Source: Strongyloides papillosus
Taxonomy: Eukaryota; Nematoda; Chromadorea; Rhabditida; Strongyloididae
Length of the DNA stretch: 64,000 nucleotides
Assembly (NCBI GenBank): GCA_005656395.1
Contig: SRSI01000011.1
Span: 186,001-250,000, forward strand
Direction: 5' to 3'
This document shows, piece by piece, positions 11,274 through 24,518 of the stretch; positions within the stretch are counted from its first letter, which is position 1; every line of letters begins with the position of its first letter. Both the position numbers and the translations under genes were made by a program. The notes beneath the pieces are model-generated. The model saw only the letters and a program-made list of their open reading frames with translations, searched no databases and was not told the DNA's origin.

Positions 11274-12407
11274 TGTTATTTCTTAAATAATTTAATTTTT
11301 TTTGATTTCTGATAAAATATTATAAGATAATATTTGTGTTGTTTGTTTTATGTGTTTTTTGATGTTGATAAAGAACATCAGTACTGCATTGATTTGGAAC
11401 ACGTCAAAAATGAAATGTTTATCAATTTCAAAGCAATGTTTTTAAATTAAACATTTTTTTTGTTATCATCGTGATATAAAACAAAAATATCCCTTTCTTA
11501 GGGAGTTTTTAAATAAAAATATTTTTTTGTTTATAATGGTACTCTAACATTTGTTTGCATTATAATCATGAGATTATAATAGAGATTTGAAATGTATAAA
11601 AAATATTTTATTAACAAAGTGCTATTTATTTAGAAATAACGATATTCTAAAGATCATTCCAATGGTTGGATAGAATTACTAATTTGTTGAAAAATGTTTC
11701 ATATAATGTGTTAACAGACCATAAATAACTAAATTGTTAAAATTTAAACTCTTCGATTCTTACAAAAATAATTATAAAATTTAAAAGGCAAAAATTAAGA
11801 TGCATAGAAAATTATTTCAAAAATTATCTTTGTATGATGGAAAAAAATTGTTTAAGTTCATAGAATTCAAATAGTAAACAGAAGAGATATAGTAAGGAAA
11901 TTTTTTCTTATCCTTTAATTTATTTCTATTTGTTTAACTTAACTATGCATACTGAAAGCCAAAAAATAGTTACCAATATATGATTTCATAAGACAAAAAT
12001 CTTAAAGTATTTTGTTAAGTAAAATTTTTTAGTTTTTTGACAATTAATTTATTTGTTTGTATTTCTTATTAGAGTAAATATTAAAAAATATTATTTTAAA
12101 TGATAAGTTCTTTTTTTGAATATATATTATATTTTAAATTGTTTATTCTGAATATCATATTCTCATAAAGCGTTAAAAGTCAAATTTTAAAATAAATAAC
12201 AGTTATTATTATCTAATATAAACACTTTAAAAAAGTTGTGGTAAGTTATTAAAAAATATTATTTATATAAATTTAAGAACGAACTATTTTTTATATTACT
12301 AGAACAATAAAATTTTTAATTTTATAACTTTAAGACCAATAGATAACTTATAAAACAAAATAAATTTATTTATTTAAAAAATTGTTTGAAAAGGCCGTGC
12401 CGATCGT
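11274..12407. other. Intergenic region before tRNA-Leu
   Basis: AT-rich; I see no credible reading frame or repeat. Confidence 0.6.
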
Positions 12408-12488
12408 GGCGGGATGGCCGAGTGGTTAAGGCGATGGTTTTAGGCACCATTTTCGTAAGATTCATGGGTTCGAATCCCATTCTCGTCA
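12408..12488 (+). tRNA. tRNA-Leu (anticodon UAG)
   Basis: An 81 nt cloverleaf. The acceptor stem GGCGGGA pairs with TCTCGTC (two G-U pairs), with discriminator A. The D arm is GCC/GGC around GAGTGGTTAA. Anticodon stem ATGGT/ACCAT closes loop TTTAGGC, giving anticodon TAG, which reads CUA leucine codons. The variable arm is long (about 13 nt), as in type II leucine tRNAs. The T arm ATGGG/CCCAT carries loop TTCGAAT. The A box (TGGCCGAGTGG) and B box (GGTTCGAATCC) are intact and no intron is present. CCA is not encoded, as expected for a nuclear gene. It is an isolated copy in AT-rich spacer. Confidence 0.96.
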
Positions 12489-12493
12489 AATAC

Positions 12494-12498
12494 TTTTT
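12494..12498 (+). terminator. RNA polymerase III terminator of tRNA-Leu
   Basis: A T5 run starts 6 nt after the tRNA 3' end. Confidence 0.8.
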
Positions 12499-14200
12499 GT
12501 ACTTGAGACGTACAGACTGTGCACTATACAATCTAGATTTTATTGTACTAACTTTTAAATATTTATTTTACAAAGTGAAGCTCATTATATACAATCATGA
12601 TCAATAGTCTATTTAAAATAACATTTGTCGAGAAACTTTGATTTACTGTAAAGATAAATTATCTCTTATCAATTCAAAAATACTCCAACGATACATATAT
12701 AGAATAATTAAAGTTGTTTGATCCATATTTAAAAATCGTTTATTATAAATAAACCAAAATAATAACATCCTTAAGTATAGTTCTTGTTTTTTATGTTTAG
12801 AGCATGTATAAAAATTTATTTTACCGGTTCGATTATAACAGTGATAATATATAAAATATATTTTTTATAGAGTAAACAATTGAGATCATATATCTTTTAC
12901 TTCATTATGATAAATACAAACCTAATAATGCATCAAATATTACTGACTATAAAGAAATATCGGTTAAAAAATAATTGCTTTTTCAAATGTGCATCAAAAA
13001 TAGACACATCCATTAAAAGAAAAATGGTAAAATTATATAATTAAGATATTTAGTTGTTTGTCTCAAAACCCTTTTATATTCCTAAAAACTGCGCAAGATA
13101 ATTTTTATAAAATTATGTTTAATTCTTGCAATGTTATGCTATACTTTGTCTATTTTTTAAATGTTTTCGTAATATGTATTTATTAAATGTATTGCTGTTA
13201 TCACCATTTATTCTTAAAAAAAATATTTTATTGTAATTTATTGATGTAAAAAAGTGTTAAGTATAATATGTACTTCTTATTACTTTTTTTTGTAGTTTCA
13301 CTTATTAATTACTATTTATAGTTAGATTTTTTCTATTATTTCTATAGATAATCATGTAAAGAAGTTTTGAAATGTATAAAGCTATAAATGATTATTTTTA
13401 AGAGTATTAGAAGAATAGAAGTGATTGTCTTAGACATGATATTGACCTTTATGTTAATATAAAAAGTCATTCTTTTATACATTTTATATAGATTATTTCA
13501 TCAATTATACTATTAATTTTACTATTTAATGTTTATCACTTGTAACTTAAAAGATTTACCTTCTCCTTTCCATTATCTCAATTATAATAAATGATTTAAT
13601 ATGGAGAATAATTTTTAATAAATAATGTAAGTTCTAATTCCTTAATTATCTTAAATCTAAATAAGTTTATAGAAATAAAGTTTAGTTAAACTTTTTATAC
13701 ACATCATATTTGTAATTGCTACTGATCAACACATTTTCCTCCTTGAAGGCCAGCCTCTTTTCCTCATCTAGTAATGATATATTCAATTAAATTTTATTTC
13801 CTCCACTATTACTCCTTTTAACGAAGCTCGAAATTTATTACCTTTAGTCTGTTATAGACATTATATAGAATATATTAATAAAAAAAGTTAATTTTTTAGA
13901 TTTATTTTAATTTATTTGTACTTTTGAATCATTTATTTTATGATATGTATATAACAATTTTATAAGATATTTTATCAATTTCAGTGGAAACTGAAATATT
14001 TTTCAAAGATACGAATATGTTGTTCCATTTATCTTGTTGCATTTTATTTTTATTGAAGAGAAGTGTATTTTGTTAATTTGAATATATTTTCGGATTGTTT
14101 ATTAAGAAATAAACATGTAATAATTTGTAGAAATTGTCTTAAAAGTAGAAAAAAGTTGTAGTAGGTAGAATCACATTGGAAAGATTTTATTTTTTGATTG

Positions 14201-14227
14201 TTAACAATAATATTACATTATTGTTAA
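14201..14227. repeat. Perfect inverted repeat, 11 bp arms, 5 nt loop
   Basis: Arm TTAACAATAAT (14201-14211), loop ATTAC, arm ATTATTGTTAA (14217-14227). It lies about 300 bp upstream of the ADAM-like start. In sequence this AT-rich it may be chance. Confidence 0.6.
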
Positions 14228-14531
14228 ATGATTTATTGTTATTTTAATTTTCTATACGAACGAATTTTTGTATAATTTTTATCTACAAACTTTTAAAGTG
14301 TAAATTATTTATATGTGATAAGAATATTATTGCAAAGTTAATATCATTATACAATACAAGTTTAATGGTTATATTTCTTCATTAAGATACCTTTTGCTAT
14401 TGTACACATTCATCAATAATTCAAATTTAATCTTTTTTTTAATATATAAGAGTATTATTGTCAAGTTATTATTTTTCTTTTACAATATTCCAGTCATATT
14501 TTTAAACAAAACATTAATTTTTATTATAGGA

Positions 14532-16632
14532 ATGCTCAAATATGAAATTTTCAGCATTAACAACACATCACAATGTATATTTTCTAAACACTATCTGATA
14601 AATTTTATATTTTTATTATTAATTATTAATTTTCCCATACATGAAGCATATGAGAATAGAAATGCTATTGTAAGTTTTAATCATTGACAAATACAATTTA
14701 AAAAATAATACGCACAATTCGCATTCTCTATCTTTTTCATTTGTCATTTTTCATTAAATATAAATTGAAGAAAAAGAAAATTAAACTTTTTTAAAATCTA
14801 TCATAAAAATATACATTATGATTTTATCAAATACATATAATAATGTCTAATTTGTTTTTCATAGAATAACTTTGTTAACGTAGATGAAGTTAAAACGATA
14901 TCACATAACAACGCTTACAAACTAGTACAATTATTAGTTTTTTATGATGCCAAAGAAGTAAGTAATAAAAATGTTTTTTTATTAATAAATAATATTATTC
15001 TTTAACCAGTTTACTGATGATAAAGATTTTGCTGTACGAATATATGTTCATAGAGTAATCAAAGCAGCTGGAGAATTGTTGTATCCATTAAACATATATT
15101 TGTCTATCACTGAATATATTAAATTAAAAAATACATCAACAAGAATAAGTGATATAACATATTTCAAAAATTTATATATAATTATGAATCATAAAAATTT
15201 ACCAACACATAATTTGGCAATGATTGTATCTGAGTACCCATCAAATACACATGCATATAGGAGAGGGTTATGTTCTGGGGAGAATCAAAATTTAATGGTT
15301 GCTAGAATTCATTTAAAGGAATTTAATGATTTTTATTTGGTAAGGGATGCTGAAGAGATAGCGTATTCAGTAATTTCTATGATTGGTTTTACAATGGATG
15401 ATGAAATTATTAAAGATGAATTTTATAATTGTACATGTTTGGAAAATAATAAAAAATGTTTCACTGTTAATAATGGTGAAAGTTGTTCATTACACCGATT
15501 ATTACATCGTTTTGAAGGTGTTGATTGTCTCCGTAAAGCGTATAGATATTTTGATGGTTATTCAGTTGATCCAATTTGTGGTAATGGTATCGTTGAAAAA
15601 GGTGAAGTGTGTGATGGTGGGCCAGAAATTTACGGTGCTAGCTTATTATGTACAAATACATGTCAATGGACTACTTTTATTATCTATTCATTTTTTACAG
15701 TATCCTTTATTTTGCTAATATTTATTGTTCTTCTTTTATTTGCAGTTATTTATTATAGATGTAAGAACAGTCAAAAGAGTAAGTTTAATTATTTCAAAAT
15801 TAGTTTTAATTTGACCCATTTCTTTTATATATGATATTTGTTATATCTTATTTTTATTTCTTTTTAAAAAAAATAAGTTACTTATTCATTATTTACTTAA
15901 TGTATCATCCCCATTTTACACCATTTTCCTTTCTTTGTTAAATGTTCTTTTATCATTCCTCCATAATACATGTAAGAACAAAATTAAATTGTTGTTAAAA
16001 TGCTATTATGTTTTTTTAATAACAAAAAAATAATTCAAATAATAAAGTTATGTAAAAGTTTTTAATATTTATTTTAAGGAAAAATTTTGAAAAATCTCTC
16101 AACATCTTCAAATTTACTATGTGATCCAAGGAAAAGCAGCACATCAAAGTTTAGATATGGTAATAAGATTGCAAAAAATAATGTTGGTGATAATGGTACA
16201 TTGTCCTCGAATCATACATCAAATTCTGAACACTCCAGAACGATAATTGGATTAGGAAAGGATAATGACATTGAAAGAGAATTAGAGGAACTTAATGAGA
16301 ATGATAAATCTCAATTAGAGGATAAGTCAAATAACACGCTTCCACTAATTAGTAAATCAACTTCAAATATAGCACTTTCACCCGGAGTATCCTCAGAACC
16401 AACGGCGATATTATTGGATAATGCAAATAATCCTAATTCACTTGATAGCACTTTAACTTCAGAGACATTATCTGGTGTTTTTCTACCACGTCAAAAAAAT
16501 GAAAGGTTAATTCACTCAACAATAAATCCAATTTCGAAGATGAAATCACGGAAAAATATCCCTTCACCCTTAGTTAGTCATTCGATGAGTGTGGACTTAC
16601 CATCTACAGTTATTCTTACTGGTAACCATTAA
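14532..16632 (+). CDS. ADAM-like transmembrane protein with a degenerate (non-catalytic) metalloprotease domain
   Basis: Four exons: 14532-14669, 14865-14957, 15010-15778 and 16079-16632 (phases 0, 0, 1), giving 517 residues. An N-terminal hydrophobic segment (about 23-40) acts as signal peptide or anchor. A reprolysin-like region covers about 50-235, where the HExxHxxGxxH zinc motif of ADAMs is replaced by YSVISMIGFTM, so every zinc ligand and the catalytic Glu are lost. Below it the typical CxC...C cysteines remain (CTCLENNKKC). A short disintegrin start, CGNGIVEKGEVCDGG (about 267), follows, then one membrane helix (about 300-326) and a Ser/Asn-rich tail of about 190 residues. Cys-rich and EGF modules are missing. 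Protease-dead ADAMs act in adhesion and signalling (for example UNC-71 in C. elegans); which role applies here is unknown. An acceptor-like TATTATAG ends 2 nt before the ATG. Confidence 0.8.
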
Positions 16633-19600
16633 TTAAATAATTTCAATCCAAATTACTTTACTACAAAGGCCATACATTAAACATTCTTCTCGGTTCAAAT
16701 AGAATCTCACAAACAAACAAAGAATTTTTATATTTAATTAGCTTTACAAATACTATAGATTACAAATATATGTTCATTAGCGATTACATAAAGTTATCAA
16801 AATAGTTTATAAATTAACTTAACAATCATGTGAGTGAGATTTCTATAGAAATTTTACTTTCAAATTTCTATTTATATATTTATAAAAAAACATTGTAAAA
16901 ATTTTATTGTTTTACAATTATTTATATATTGCAAATATATATTAACACTTTTCAAATAAATTAAACTTTTTTACACATCTCTTTTTTTGTATCCACAAAA
17001 GTTATTTAAAAGTTTTATTGATTTAAAAAAAAATTGTATAATATTTAATGATTGTACATAAATTTGAAAATTTTAGTAAGGAACATAATATTTTATTATT
17101 GTATAACTAAAAATTTTTTTTATCACCATGATATAATGTACCATTGCTAAACATAACTAATTATATTTCTAGCAATGGTTGTATAGATTTTTAAACCATA
17201 AAAATACACTGATTCTTTTGATAATTTATTTCTACTTTTACATCATTTTCCTCTTTCTTCAATCTTTAAAAATAGATGAGTGAATTTTTTAGCGTGTGTG
17301 GGATGAAAAGATATTTTATATGTTAAATAAAATATACGCTCTTTATAAATTAATAATCATTTTTTATTCACAATTTTTTTCTATTATAAAATAAGGCTTT
17401 TTTTATATTTTACCATTTTACACCTATTTTATTACTTCGATGTCGTTTTTTGTTATTAAATTTAATTAATGTATCAAGAAATAAAATAGTACTTAATTTT
17501 TATGCCTTTTTGTGATTATTTTATACTCAAAAAAGTATAGAGGAAAAAACTTCTTATTTTTAATAACATAACTTAATAATGAGCCTTTTTAAATTAAATT
17601 CCTTCCAAAAGAATCTATCACATCATCACCATATACTTCTCATAAAATTGTCCTCCTTAATATCATTCACTTCCCTATTATTTTTAAATCACTTATCTTT
17701 AGTCAATTCAAAAAATTTCCTTTAAAAACACTATTTTTATATTTAACAAAGTATATATAAATTTTTAATCTTCTACATGAAAATTTTCTAAGAAACAAAA
17801 CTTTCTTTCAATATATATTAACTCGCCTGTTGATGGGAATATATCTACGTTATATGTAACGTGAATAAATGCCCATATTTGTATATGTATTATAGTACAT
17901 TTTCAACTAAACATATGCCATAGTGACTTGATAATTTTCAAAAAGTGGTCGTTGTTGGCATATATAACTTTTATATATATATATTTAAAAATATATGTAC
18001 ATTCATCTATATAATGCTTCTATGTTAGAAAAAGATAGATTATAATAATTATAGGAACAAAATCCTTTGCCCTTCACTATCTTCCTTCTTTTATATGAGA
18101 TACTAAAATAATCTTATTTCTTATAAAATATATATATTTAATTTTATTTTACTTATTTTTCAACTTATTTTATTAAATTTTTGCATTCATGTTTTTATTT
18201 GTCTTAATTATTTATTTTCAGGTATTAAAATCACTTTTTTGTATAATTATTATATTTTACATGTAATTTATATTTTTTTTATTTAATTTTTAATAAATAT
18301 TTTTATATTAATCTTAAGATTAAAAAGTTGGCGGTTGTGTCTTGAAAAGAAAACAAACTTATATTTATTTATTTTTAATGAAAATATTATTACATTTTAA
18401 ATTTATTTATTATTATCAATCTTCTCATAATTCTTTTCTATTAATTAATTCATTATCTATCTCATTTTAACCATCTATTAAAAAAAGATGGTAAACTTTT
18501 TCTTATCACACAATTTTCTAATTTTCATAAAAATTTTTCTACTTTTTATGCCTCTGCCTAACATGTAAAAGAGGGAGAGAGAGTGGACCAAAAGGACCAA
18601 TGATACAAACATTGTGATATATCCTAAAAGTTTAATAGTAAAAATATTGAGGAGAAAAGACATGTTGTGGCAAAAGAAGTGTATAAGTCTCACTCTCTTA
18701 TCATTTAACATATGATACCCCTCTCACCAAACACATATATAATATCATTGTACATTTTTGAGAGTTTATCATCATAATAACAATACATACCAAAAAATTA
18801 TTAAAATTTACTTGTTTATCTTTTTTAACTCATCGATTTTAATTTTTGAAAATAATAATATTAAGTAATTCATTTTTGATTTCACTTTCATTTACGAATT
18901 TCTTATTCTTAGAATAATTACTTATATATTTATCTTAAGATAAAACAACATAAATTTACTAATCATCTTGAAGATATATTGTGTATCAACTTTCACATTT
19001 TTTATGATGTCATATCTTAAAAATTGTCCTTTTATTATTAATGTTGTTTGTGGTACATATAAGTACTTTTGGATATATAAATATTTTTCTTTTTTTAATA
19101 ACCATCATTTTTTTTAAAGTTAATTAAGAATTTTTTTTATTTATGCTCAAATATCTTTTTTTATTTGTTATCAAATATTATTTATTTAAAAAAGCAAAAA
19201 TATTATATATATAAATGGCGTTAAATTTGTGTATCTATAAATTTCCTTGTGTTTATAGATAATATCAATAGAGGCATCACAAAATATAAATGTATACGTC
19301 GTCAGTTATCGTCATTTGTTGTCGTCTATCTTTACCATATTTTTAATGGTATTTTTTTAAAGATGGTTTATGTTCATGAAAAATAATAATAATTGTTTTA
19401 ATTTTCTAGTAAGGTATTCTTGAACATCTTTTTTATTTAAAATGTTGTAGAAAAACAAATTTTTTTATAAACTCAAAACATTGGTTAAAAATTAAAAATA
19501 TATATTTTACATATATTTGGAGGTTCAACAAGTACTCTATTATTTTAAGTCTACATATTAGAAATTTTTAAATAATAAAATAGGAGGAACTTTGGTAGAT

Positions 19601-22600
19601 ACAAAAAATATTTATATTTAAAGAATTTATCTTTTTAGAAAATCCATGTTGTATTGTCTTTTATAATAATTCATTTATATATGTTATGCAAGAGCATATA
19701 TTTTTTCTATTTTTATACTCTTTCAATCTTCAAATTTTCTAATATAATAAATGATAATAAGGATGGTTAAAATGTTATCCTTTTTACAAATAATTGTTTA
19801 TTGCATTCTTCAGTCTCCAACTATTCACGATATTACAAACTTTTTTCTATAATCGTTTTTACATTAACCATGGTTCTATCATTCTTTTTTACCCTTTCTA
19901 CTATTGACTTTTATAAAATATTCTGTTTCCAGAGAACCCTTTAATTGCTTATTGAATCGCAACTTCATTTTAACTGCCAAACCTTATAAAAATTCTTAAA
20001 ATGTATTCTTTTATCATTGATTTTTCTTTCTCTCATTAAAAACATTCTACACTTCCTTTTTTTACTATTGGAACACTTCAAGGCAATTTATATTCTATTA
20101 GTCTTTATACAAATGACTCCAATTTTAGGAGGAAGCAGATAAGAAATAGATATTGTTGTACTATCTATTACTTTGCAAATTTCTTTATCTTTCCAAATAT
20201 ATTTATTTCAACTTTCGGATAATTTTTATTTTGGTGGTTGTACATAATTTTCAAATGTCTATAGACTTGTATACTACATTTTTTGTATCTCCCCCTTCTT
20301 GTATCCATATTCAAAAGAAGGGTACTCAAATTGTATATATATATTTAAAATAAAATAACACTATATTTCTCACGCTTTTGCGATACTTTTTATATAAAAA
20401 GTTAAAAGTATTTCTATTATTAAAATCATACACTATAAAAATGAAGACCATTTATGAAAATATACTTGTTTTTAAAGAAAATTTTTCTTTATAAATTATT
20501 TTAATTCTGTCTTTTATTAAGCTTTTTTCTTCATTATAATATAAATAAAATAGGAGAAAATTTTCTACCTTACAAACACTAGATATTTTTTCTTATTTTA
20601 GAAAAAATAATATTAAATAATATACAATATTTTCCTACTTATCTTTTTTTTTCCGCTATCTACATTAATCTTTGATTATTTTCCATTTTTTAAATATTTA
20701 TTAACATTTTTTTTAATTTTTATTTACCATTTTAGAGACTATTAAAAGAAGGAAGACTAAAACGCATTCTTGTGGTAGAGTCGCTATGTTAATTTTATTA
20801 ACAAATTAGTCTCTGAAAAAGTTTGATATTAAAAATAAAAAAAATCTGCACTCTAACAAGAATCTTCATTAATATATTAATTTCCTTTTTTATTTTGAAA
20901 TTGAAAAGTAATAGGTAAAAATTGTAAGTTTTAATAAAATTACGACATAAAATTTTTAATGCATTTGTAAATACTTAAAGTTTTACAAAAAAAGAGTATT
21001 ATACTATGAAACAATAATATTGTATTATTTTTCTTTTCAATCAATTGAAAATTATACCTTTAAAAATGATTATGTAAACAGAATCACTTTAATTTTAATT
21101 TTTTGTATATAAATAGTTTCTAAATATTCTTAGTGTTTTGTTGTTAGATATTTACATAGTAAATTTTGGAGTATATTATAAAAAATGATTTTTTCGTAAA
21201 GATTATAAAGAGTTTTCTTTGAATTGAAATATTATTTCTCATTTTAACACTTGATCATCTCTTATAATCCTAGTTTATTTTGTAATACTTACAAAGTAAT
21301 CATGTAATTTTCAATGCAAATTCTCACATGTGATTGTTATACACAATATAAACAAGTTTGTTAACATCAACTTCAATCTGTTGTATTATTTATATATCCC
21401 AATTGATTACGTGGCCGAGTTGGGGTGTCACAACTAAGAAAATAAGATATTTTAATTTTTAATGTCCTCTTTAATCACCTTAGAGATATGAGTAAAGAGA
21501 AATTCTTTTTCTTTAATTGTTGTTTTTAAAAAAAAATTCTTTTACCTTCATTAAGTAGTATTACCAATATAAAAAGGTCTTTTTAACATTTGTTATATAT
21601 TTTTCATGCCTTTTTCTACATTAATTTCACATATATATTAATTAGTAAGTCCTTTTAATTTTTAATCTATCCACTTTTATAGATTTCTCTATTTTTAGCA
21701 AAACTTATTTTTATTAAGTTTTCTCTGCATTTAAATATTATAAAAAGTTAATGTACTCGGTAATTAGCAAGATCATGAATTTTTCTTTATAAATACATCT
21801 GTTCTAAGTTCATTCTTTTTTCTCTATTTTAACTTTTCATATATTACAGTTGAATTTAAAAACTTTTAAATCATTCATTAATTTTTATATTTTTTATGCA
21901 TAAGAATTTAGTAAATTTAAGCAATCGCAGTTAAAAACATGAAAGATCTTTTAAATATAATATCTTAGAGTATAAAATAAATTCAGTATTTAATTTTTAG
22001 AAGCTCCAAAAGTTTTGTTATACACATTTATAACATATTTATAATCTAAATTTAGATACAAACTTTTCCTATAATACATTTTTTAGAATAATTGTAGTAA
22101 TCATATCAATAATAATAATTGTTAGCATTTTCTTATAAATTTCAAAAACAATCTTTAGATATATTCTTTAAATTTTCCTATAGCCCATAGATCTCTATCA
22201 TCGAATATTTATTATTACTATTCATAAATATTTTTTTATAAAATATATAACACATTATATTTATTAAAAACATAAGCTATTGTAATGATTTTTGACTTTT
22301 GTATCTCTCGTACAACAAAATCCGGAACATTAAGGTAAGTAAAGGTTCTTAGTATACCAATTTAATGTAATCTAAAAATTCTATTACTATTAAATAATTA
22401 TATTAAAGGTATGGTAGATTTAAATTAATTATTAGAGAGTCTTTCCTTTTTATAGTCTGTTAATAAAAACATATTTGTTAGGATATAGACAAACGAATTT
22501 TTTAAAAATAACTTATATACATAAATAGAAAATTCGTTCTAAAATATAGTTTTTTTGTCACTTAATAAGTGTTATTATTCATGTCTGTTAACTTCCTCAT

Positions 22601-24518
22601 TCAAATAGAAAATAAAATTTTAAAAATTAATTTTCAATAAACCTTCTATCATTTTGATAAATATATTCGGCCCACGTGAATAAATATATATCTAGATGTA
22701 TTTTGTGTATAAATACATCATATCATTTCCTGAATCCAATTATGTTTCTTGCTTAATTATCTTTTCTTATTTTTTAATTATACTTGTTGTTGGTTTTACA
22801 AATTGTAAATAGCTAAAATATTATACTACAAGAGTTCCTTTAAATTATATCTACAACACACATTATTTTGTTGATAAATTTTAGGAAATGGCATCACCCT
22901 TTTCCAAATTTTTATTAATTATGCTGTCTATGATAAATTTATAAAATTATTATGACGTAGTTTTGTGGTTATTATCACATACTTTTCTTAACATCACATG
23001 CTTTTATAGTTGTCTTTTTTCTTTTCAAATATCAATTTTATGTAATAACATTAGTTGGTAATAAGTTAACTATCATAAAACATCATTTTAAAACTTATTT
23101 TTCATATTATAATAAGTACAATTATTTTAAATTGACTCAAATTTATGTAAAAATCCCACGTTATTATGTTGGTGTTTCCTTTTTATTACTATCTATTAAC
23201 CCATTCAAGATATTGGTACTTTCATGTAATAACTATATAAATACTATGTACCTACATAAAATTTTCACACCAAAGCATCCAAGATTCTGATGGAGTATGG
23301 TGTCCTGTAATATTGAAAAGATATTTAGAGGACATAACTATACATTAAAAAGAATACTCTTATATTAGCAGTATTTTTATCATTTTTCGTTTCTCATGAT
23401 ATTCTTATATATAATCTACACCCTCATTTTTAAATTTTTCATCAAAAATTCGTCAAGAATATATATAATAATATATCTATGTATTCATATAAATATAATA
23501 TCTCCTTCATTCACAATATCATTTTACCGACATTTAACTTTCGTATAAAAATATTTTTTTTTCTTCTTTCCACACAAATATACACACATTTATCTATATT
23601 TATATATATAATATAATATTGGCGCCTAACTTCTATTTAACACTCAATTTCAATTTTTCTTGAATGTGTCTCCAACTTTTAAAAGTGGTCTGTTTTGCCA
23701 TTTTCTTGTTTTGTCACCTAACATATAGATATACATATATATATATAATATTCTCTATACCACCATTATCATTTAACCTCACAATGGTATATAATTTAAC
23801 CTCTAAAAGTAGAAGAATTTCCAAAAATAAAAGATACACATATATACAATACTTCTTTTATCATTATCATAAATTTCATAACATCTATTTATCAGGAATT
23901 TCTACCGTTCTATTGAATGGAGAAATCAAAAGTTATAATAATTTTGTTATTATAATTCATTCATCCAATAAGATTATCATTTTTCTTTTATTACATATAT
24001 TTTTTGACCATTTAATGCAATGCATAATAACTATAAGGAACACTCCACCTCTTTTTTGATATAAAAATAACAAAACATAATTATCTCATATATGTTAGAT
24101 AAGGAAACTTTCAAAATTTTGTACCTATGATAAAGACATATATACATAATATTATTTTTCTCTATTTTAAGCATCCAATCTCACCTGGTGTAATTTTATA
24201 AAAACATTTTATGTACCTTTTCTGCATAATAAATTGTTTACATTTCCATTTTGTATAAGTTATATATTAGTTAAGATCTTTTTTTTTTCAAATATTACTA
24301 TTAAATTATGTCAAAAAAAGATAGCTAACTTAATTAACAAATATTATTTTCTAAGATTGAAAAAAAAATTTGCTTTATTTTCATTTCATGAAAATAGAAA
24401 AATAATACTATTTTTTGTTTCATTATCAATAAAATAATGTAGTATAGTATTGACACTTATCTAAAAATATAAAATTCTAATATAATATTTTAATTAAAAG
24501 AATTTATTTTCTTTATAG
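16633..24518. other. Long AT-rich stretch upstream of the DGK gene
   Basis: About 7.9 kb with no credible protein gene. It probably holds the promoter and possibly unfound 5' exons of the DGK gene. Points noticed: an inverted repeat ACGTTA-TATG-TAACGT at 17847-17862; a GA-rich tract plus doubled GGACCAA at 18571-18600; a GC-richer patch near 21405-21430; a CACGTG palindrome near 22673; and a possible mini-exon 23290-23306 in the right phase for the DGK gene (unproven). Confidence 0.5.

Larger units (their letters stand above)
12489..14531. other. Intergenic region between tRNA-Leu and the ADAM-like gene
   Basis: AT-rich spacer. It holds the Pol III terminator, a perfect 11 bp inverted repeat at 14201-14227, and, at its end, an acceptor-like TTATTATAG (14521-14529) just before the ADAM-like ATG. 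No coding evidence. Confidence 0.6.

Noticed and set aside
12386..12607. 73-codon frame over the tRNA gene
   Set aside because: Reads through tRNA-Leu; the tRNA structure explains the sequence.
13360..13385. Sequence resembling part of miR-1 (ATGTAAAGAAGT)
   Set aside because: Matches only about half of the mature miRNA and has no hairpin partner around it.
14394..14531. Upstream extension of the ADAM-like first exon
   Set aside because: It opens only with a TTG codon; an acceptor-like TTATTATAG and a proper ATG at 14532 make the shorter start better.
18478..18711. 77-codon minus-strand frame with a hydrophobic middle
   Set aside because: Looks membrane-like only because the DNA is T-rich; no acceptor, no family, and it spans a GA repeat.
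21405..21435. tRNA-like D-arm sequence (GTGGCCGAGTTGG)
   Set aside because: No matching anticodon stem, T arm or acceptor stem nearby; an isolated A-box-like match only.
23664..24059. 131-codon open frame in the DGK upstream region
   Set aside because: Composition is that of AT-rich spacer (long runs of F, I, Y, N), there is no domain, and the surrounding bases show no splice logic.
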